DNA of 64,000 nucleotides from positions 186,001 through 250,000 of the forward strand of contig NZ_JAIQCI010000004.1 in the NCBI RefSeq assembly GCF_022378335.1. The letters are read 5' to 3'. A program made the position numbers and the translations under genes. Position 1 is the first letter of the stretch; each line of letters starts with the position of its first letter. A model generated the notes under the pieces. That model worked only from the letters and a program-made list of their open reading frames with translations, had not been told where the DNA came from and searched no databases. The DNA comes from Croceicoccus hydrothermalis. GTDB lineage: Bacteria > Pseudomonadota > Alphaproteobacteria > Sphingomonadales > Sphingomonadaceae. Below are positions 60,366 through 64,000 of this stretch, one piece after another.

Positions 60366-61859
60366 CTATTGCGGGCCGAGTACCGGCTGTTCCGGGATTC
60401 TGGCGTCTTGTGCCGGCGTGTCAACGGTGCGGGTCGATTGCGCGACCGGATCGTCATCGCGGGCCCAGTCCCACCAGTTGCCGGTGACGCGATCGTATCC
60501 CGCGATCGGATCGTTGAGCGGACCCACGTCGAGCGCGAGATCCTCCGCCTCCGCCTTCCCCATCGCGGCGAGCAGCGAGAACCCCGCGACATAGGCGTTG
60601 CGCCGCGCGGTCACGAGCTGCACCTGAGCATTGAGGAACTCGCGCTCCGCATCAAGAATATCGAGCACGGTGCGGTTGCCGACGGTGTTTTCCGCGCGCA
60701 CCCCTTCAAGGCTGAGCTGCGCGGCATCGACGGCGGTGAGGGACGCATCGATTACCTGCCGCGCCGCGATCCAGGAGGCATAGGAGGCACGCACCTGCGC
60801 GATCACGTCCCGTTCGATCGCGATCTCGTTTTCAAGCTGAGAGGAGGCGCGGGCCTGCGCCTGACGTTCGAGCGCGGCGGGGCGTCCGCCCTGAAAGATC
60901 GGAACGCGTACGCGCGCACCGGCCTGCGCCGTGGTTTCGGCCTGGCTGATGACCCCGTCATTCACCCCGCCCAGCGTTCCGAAGAAATTCTGATACCCGC
61001 CGCTCGTATACACTTCCAACGTGGGCAGGCGGCTCGCCCCGGTCGCGCGGATATCGTATTGCGCGGCCTGGCTGCGTTCGCGCGCGGCGAGCAGGTCGGG
61101 ATTCTCGCGCAAGGCGACCTCGACCGCGGCCTGCGGGCTGTCGGGAAGATTGGGAAGCGGCGGCGGCGGTTGCAAATCGGTTGGCGCCTCTCCGACAAGC
61201 TGAATATAGCGTTCGCGGCTCGCGATGAGGTTCGATTGCGCGGTCAGCAGATCGCTTTGCGCCAAGGCCAGCCGCGATCCTGATTGCGCGACATCGGTGC
61301 GCGTCAAAATGCCGATTTCGAACCGGTCGCTGGTCGATTGCAGGTTCACGCCCAGCGCATCGACATTCTGCCGGTTCAACCGCACGATGGCCGAATCCCG
61401 GATCACGTCCATATAGGCGCCGACGACCTGATTGAAGATCGCGCTTTCGGTGCCGCGCAGATCGGCGCGCCCGGCCGAAACCCGTTCCTCCGCCGCGCGC
61501 ACCGCATTGCGCACCGCGCCCCCCTGATAGATCGGGACGGACAGTTCCAATCCGCCATTGAACAGGCGATCGGGTGCGGTGAACTGGTTCGAGCTTTGCC
61601 GCAGATACTCGATATAGGTGCCGGTAAGGGCGACGTTCGGACGCTCGTCCGCTTCGTTGATCGCGACATTGGCATCCACGGCGCGCAAATCGGCCCGCGC
61701 GGCCTGGACCGTCGGGTTCGAGCGATAAGCCTGCGCCAGCGCTTCCTGCAACGTATCGGCATGTGCCGCCGTGCCGAATGTGAGGGCCGAGCATGCCGCG
61801 ACGCGGACGAGCAGGCGTGCGCCTGGCCGGTGAGGCGAATCCATCGCGCCACGATGCAT
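60366..61859 (-). CDS. tolC: TolC outer membrane efflux protein
   Basis: General outer-membrane channel. 497 aa from ATG 61859, two bases after the methyltransferase stop; ATG 61844 is an alternative. Signal peptide ends near TAAHA/DTLQEALAQAY. Repeat halves with NVALTGTYIEYLRQSSN and SRLPTLEVYTSGGYQNFFG, and the helical hairpin FEIGILTRTDVAQSGSRLALA. The C-terminus is Pro/Asp-rich. Longer and closer to classical TolC than the type I secretion paralogue at 2958-4358. Confidence 0.92.
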   Translation of the reverse strand: MHRGAMDSPHRPGARLLVRVAACSALTFGTAAHADTLQEALAQAYRSNPTVQAARADLRAVDANVAINEADERPNVALTGTYIEYLRQSSNQFTAPDRLFNGGLELSVPIYQGGAVRNAVRAAEERVSAGRADLRGTESAIFNQVVGAYMDVIRDSAIVRLNRQNVDALGVNLQSTSDRFEIGILTRTDVAQSGSRLALAQSDLLTAQSNLIASRERYIQLVGEAPTDLQPPPPLPNLPDSPQAAVEVALRENPDLLAARERSQAAQYDIRATGASRLPTLEVYTSGGYQNFFGTLGGVNDGVISQAETTAQAGARVRVPIFQGGRPAALERQAQARASSQLENEIAIERDVIAQVRASYASWIAARQVIDASLTAVDAAQLSLEGVRAENTVGNRTVLDILDAEREFLNAQVQLVTARRNAYVAGFSLLAAMGKAEAEDLALDVGPLNDPIAGYDRVTGNWWDWARDDDPVAQSTRTVDTPAQDARIPEQPVLGPQ

Positions 61860-61861
61860 GA

Positions 61862-62527
61862 TTAGAAGCTCCAGCTTTTCGGTTTCGCGAAGGCGGAGAG
61901 AACCGGAAAGCCCATTTCGGCGAGCGGCTGTATCGCGATGGCACCGCCCGATTTGCGGCCGATCGCGACACGGGTCACGCCGCGGGTCACGGTGCCCATG
62001 ACGATGCGCCCCTCGTCGGCCAGCTGATTCGCGAAACTTGTGGGAAGCTCCTCCACCGCGCCGTCGATCACGATGAGATCGTAGGGCGCGCCATCCGGCA
62101 GCCCGTTTTCGAGCGGAGCATTGTGCCAGTTTCCGCGCCCGTTGTGCGGACAGGCGCCGGACAGGCGGCCGTCGGGTTCCACGACGTCGAGCGTTGCGAC
62201 ACGCGGGCCGAGCAGCGCGGCGAGATATCCTGTCCCCCCCGCGATCAGAAGCGTGCGGTCGTCGTCGCGCGGGCGGGCTTCCTGCAACAATCGCGCCTGT
62301 GCGAACGGCGACGACATCGCGCGCCCTTCGCCCAGCGGCAGCGACCGGTCCATATAGGCGACGGCGCGCAGGTCGGCGGTGACGTAATCCTCGCGCGGGA
62401 TGGTGCCCATCGCGTCGAGCAGCCAGTCGGCGGTGATGCCGCTGGGGCGAAGCTGGCTGTCGATCATGGCGCGGCGGGCGCGAGCGAAATCCTGGGGAGT
62501 GACGGTGTCGGCGGGGGCGGTCGCCAT
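61862..62527 (-). CDS. Protein-L-isoaspartate O-methyltransferase-like protein
   Basis: 221 aa from ATG 62527. The family layout is clear: MIDSQLRPSGITADWLLDAM, IPREDYVTADLRAVAYMDR, then motif I as LLIAGGTGYLAALLG (near 105), where active enzymes usually have GTGSGY. The SAM pocket is therefore altered, and activity in isoaspartate repair is uncertain. It lies directly before tolC, an order common in sphingomonads. Probably one operon with tolC. Confidence 0.85.
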   Translation of the reverse strand: MATAPADTVTPQDFARARRAMIDSQLRPSGITADWLLDAMGTIPREDYVTADLRAVAYMDRSLPLGEGRAMSSPFAQARLLQEARPRDDDRTLLIAGGTGYLAALLGPRVATLDVVEPDGRLSGACPHNGRGNWHNAPLENGLPDGAPYDLIVIDGAVEELPTSFANQLADEGRIVMGTVTRGVTRVAIGRKSGGAIAIQPLAEMGFPVLSAFAKPKSWSF

Positions 62528-62769
62528 GGTGATTCTCTTCTTTCGCAAAAGGATCCGGTTCGGGCACTGTCTTAGCACAATAATACAGTCATGCAATCGC
62601 CCGATTGGCGCGGGCGTTACCCGATCGCGGGCGCGGGTAAAAGACCCGATATGGCGCGCCATCTTGGCAATCGCGGGACGGGCGGGTAGAGGCGCCAGAA
62701 CACGGGCAACGCACGCGGGCAACGGCCACGGACAAAGGGCGCAGGCCGCCGCATCACGGGGACAAGACG

Positions 62770-64000
62770 ATGGCGCAAATGGTGACAATCGAGGAAGCCG
62801 ACCTGATCGAGAGCGTGGCCGACGCGCTGCAATACATCAGCTTCTATCACCCGATGGATTACATCAAGGCGCTCGGCGAGGCGCATGATGCAGAGGCGAA
62901 CCCCGCGGCCAAGGACGCCATCGCGCAGATCCTCACCAACAGCCGCATGTGCGCCGAAGGGCACCGCCCGATCTGCCAGGATACGGGCATCGTCAACGTG
63001 TTCGTGAAATGGGGGCAGAACTGCCGCCTGGCATCGGACCGCAGCATGCAGGAGGTCGTGGATGAGGGCGTTCGCCGCGCCTATACCCATGCCGAAAACA
63101 AGCTGCGCGCCTCGATCCTCGCCGATCCGGCCTTTACCCGCCGCAATACGAAGGACAACACCCCGTGCGTGCTGTCGGTCGAAATGGTGCCGGGCGACAC
63201 GGTGTCGGTCGATGTCGCGGCAAAGGGCGGCGGCAGCGAGAACAAGTCGAAGTTCAAGATGATGAACCCGTCCGACAATATCGTCGACTGGGTGCTCGAA
63301 ATGATACCGCAGATGGGCGCCGGCTGGTGCCCGCCCGGCATGCTGGGCATCGGGATCGGCGGCACGGCGGAACATTGCGTGAAGCTGGCGAAGCAATCGT
63401 TGATGGATCCGATCGACATGGGGCAGCTGAAACAGCGGGGTCCGCAGAACGATATCGAGAAGCTGCGCATCGAGATTTTCGACAAGGTCAACGCGCTCGG
63501 CATCGGGGCGCAGGGGCTGGGCGGGCTGTCCACCGTGCTCGACGTGAAAATCCTCGACTGGCCGTGCCATGCCGCGGGCAAGCCGGTCGCGATGATCCCC
63601 AATTGCGCCGCCACGCGCCACGCCCATTTCACCCTCGACGGCAGCGGGCCGAGCTTCATCGACCCGCCCAGGCTCGACGAATGGCCCAAGGTTGGCTGGA
63701 AGCCGGACGATTCGGCCCGCCGTGTCGATCTCGACACGCTGACCGCCGAGGAGGTGCAAAGCTGGAAGCATGGCGACCGGCTGCTTTTGTCGGGCCACAT
63801 GCTGACCGGGCGCGACGCGGCGCACAAGCGCATCCATGACATGCTGGAACGCGGCGAGGAGCTGCCGGTCGAGTTCAAGGGCCGCGCGATCTATTATGTT
63901 GGCCCGGTCGATCCCGTCATGGGCGAGGTCGTCGGTCCCGCCGGCCCGACCACGGCGACGCGCATGGACAAGTTCACCGACATGATGCTGGACCTTGGCC
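62770..64000 (+). CDS. fumA: Class I fumarate hydratase (partial; C-terminal end outside window)
   Basis: TCA-cycle enzyme with a 4Fe-4S cluster that hydrates fumarate. About 410 codons are visible, the rest lies beyond the right edge. Cluster cysteines in RPICQDTGIVNVFVKWGQ (near 67-84), GAGWCPPGMLGIGIGG (near 185) and PNCAATRHAHFTLDG (near 278). The alpha and beta parts are fused, as in FumA/FumB. GGGGA lies seven bases before the ATG. Divergent from the methyltransferase-tolC operon, with 242 bp between. Confidence 0.95.
   Translation, partial: MAQMVTIEEADLIESVADALQYISFYHPMDYIKALGEAHDAEANPAAKDAIAQILTNSRMCAEGHRPICQDTGIVNVFVKWGQNCRLASDRSMQEVVDEGVRRAYTHAENKLRASILADPAFTRRNTKDNTPCVLSVEMVPGDTVSVDVAAKGGGSENKSKFKMMNPSDNIVDWVLEMIPQMGAGWCPPGMLGIGIGGTAEHCVKLAKQSLMDPIDMGQLKQRGPQNDIEKLRIEIFDKVNALGIGAQGLGGLSTVLDVKILDWPCHAAGKPVAMIPNCAATRHAHFTLDGSGPSFIDPPRLDEWPKVGWKPDDSARRVDLDTLTAEEVQSWKHGDRLLLSGHMLTGRDAAHKRIHDMLERGEELPVEFKGRAIYYVGPVDPVMGEVVGPAGPTTATRMDKFTDMMLDLG

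Noticed and set aside
1..64000. tRNA, rRNA, CRISPR or insertion sequence
   Set aside because: No repeats, cloverleaf-like segments, transposase or Cas motifs were seen in reading the window.

Overview
The window looks like the replication-origin region of a high-GC alphaproteobacterial chromosome, most likely of the order Sphingomonadales. The evidence is the gene order mnmE-mnmG-rsmG-parA-parB on one side of hemE and ppsR-maf-aroE-coaE on the other, together with lineage-typical families: a TrcR-type DUF1013 regulator, DUF1192, DUF1491, a DUF6489-like protein, a PopZ-like DUF2497 protein, a CarD/FdxA/S4/SUV3-helicase block, and a paired ATP-dependent ligase and exonuclease. I recognise 67 protein-coding genes, two of them cut by the window edges. 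I see no rRNA, tRNA, IS element, prophage or CRISPR array.

Layout. (1) 1-4358: a type I secretion set on the minus strand (TolC-like channel, ABC exporter, HlyD adaptor). (2) 4718-15363: a mostly minus-strand housekeeping stretch (ubiquinone hydroxylation, disulfide formation, a C-terminal processing protease, a degenerate LytM protein, ribosome factors rlmH and rsfS, nadD, proA, fadD, trcR, a quinone oxidoreductase). (3) 15568-18346: DUF1192 and clpA on the plus strand. (4) 18377-21310: the overlapping chain ppsR-maf-aroE-coaE. (5) 21311-21676: the candidate chromosomal origin, with several DnaA-box-like 9-mers, four GANTC sites and an A/T-rich unwinding segment beside hemE. (6) 21677-33029: hemE, hemJ, rho, a glutamate-synthase-like protein and a dienelactone hydrolase, then DUF6489-mnmE-mnmG-rsmG-parA-parB, carrying a cluster of parS centromere sites. 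(7) 33030-42343: mixed genes (methionine sulfoxide reductase, PQQ sugar dehydrogenase, DUF815 ATPase, tsaC, lipoproteins, carD, ferredoxin, S4 protein, RNA helicase). (8) 42572-50042: plus-strand M23 peptidase, hemB, GNAT, an MFS/spermidine synthase fusion, gamma carbonic anhydrase, DUF167 and wecB. (9) 50059-64000: ligase and exonuclease, EF-hand lipoprotein, dnaQ, hpf, ptsN, thioesterase, DUF1491, cell-wall hydrolase, xthA, erpA, a CBS protein, a PopZ-like protein, tolC, pcm-like and fumarase.

How it works together. The strongest theme is chromosome replication and segregation. DnaA would open the origin at about 21.4-21.66 kb. ParB would load on parS sites at 11.6 kb and 28.1-32.2 kb, which flank the origin at up to about 10 kb on each side. 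ParA would move the complex, and the PopZ-like protein at 60 kb could anchor it at the pole. The transcription direction fits: 19 of 21 genes left of the origin are on the minus strand, whereas to the right 27 of 46 are on the plus strand, so most genes run away from the origin. Three heme genes (hemE, hemJ, hemB) lie on the right arm. Overlapping start/stop codons (ATGA, GTGA, TAATG) are frequent and suggest translational coupling.
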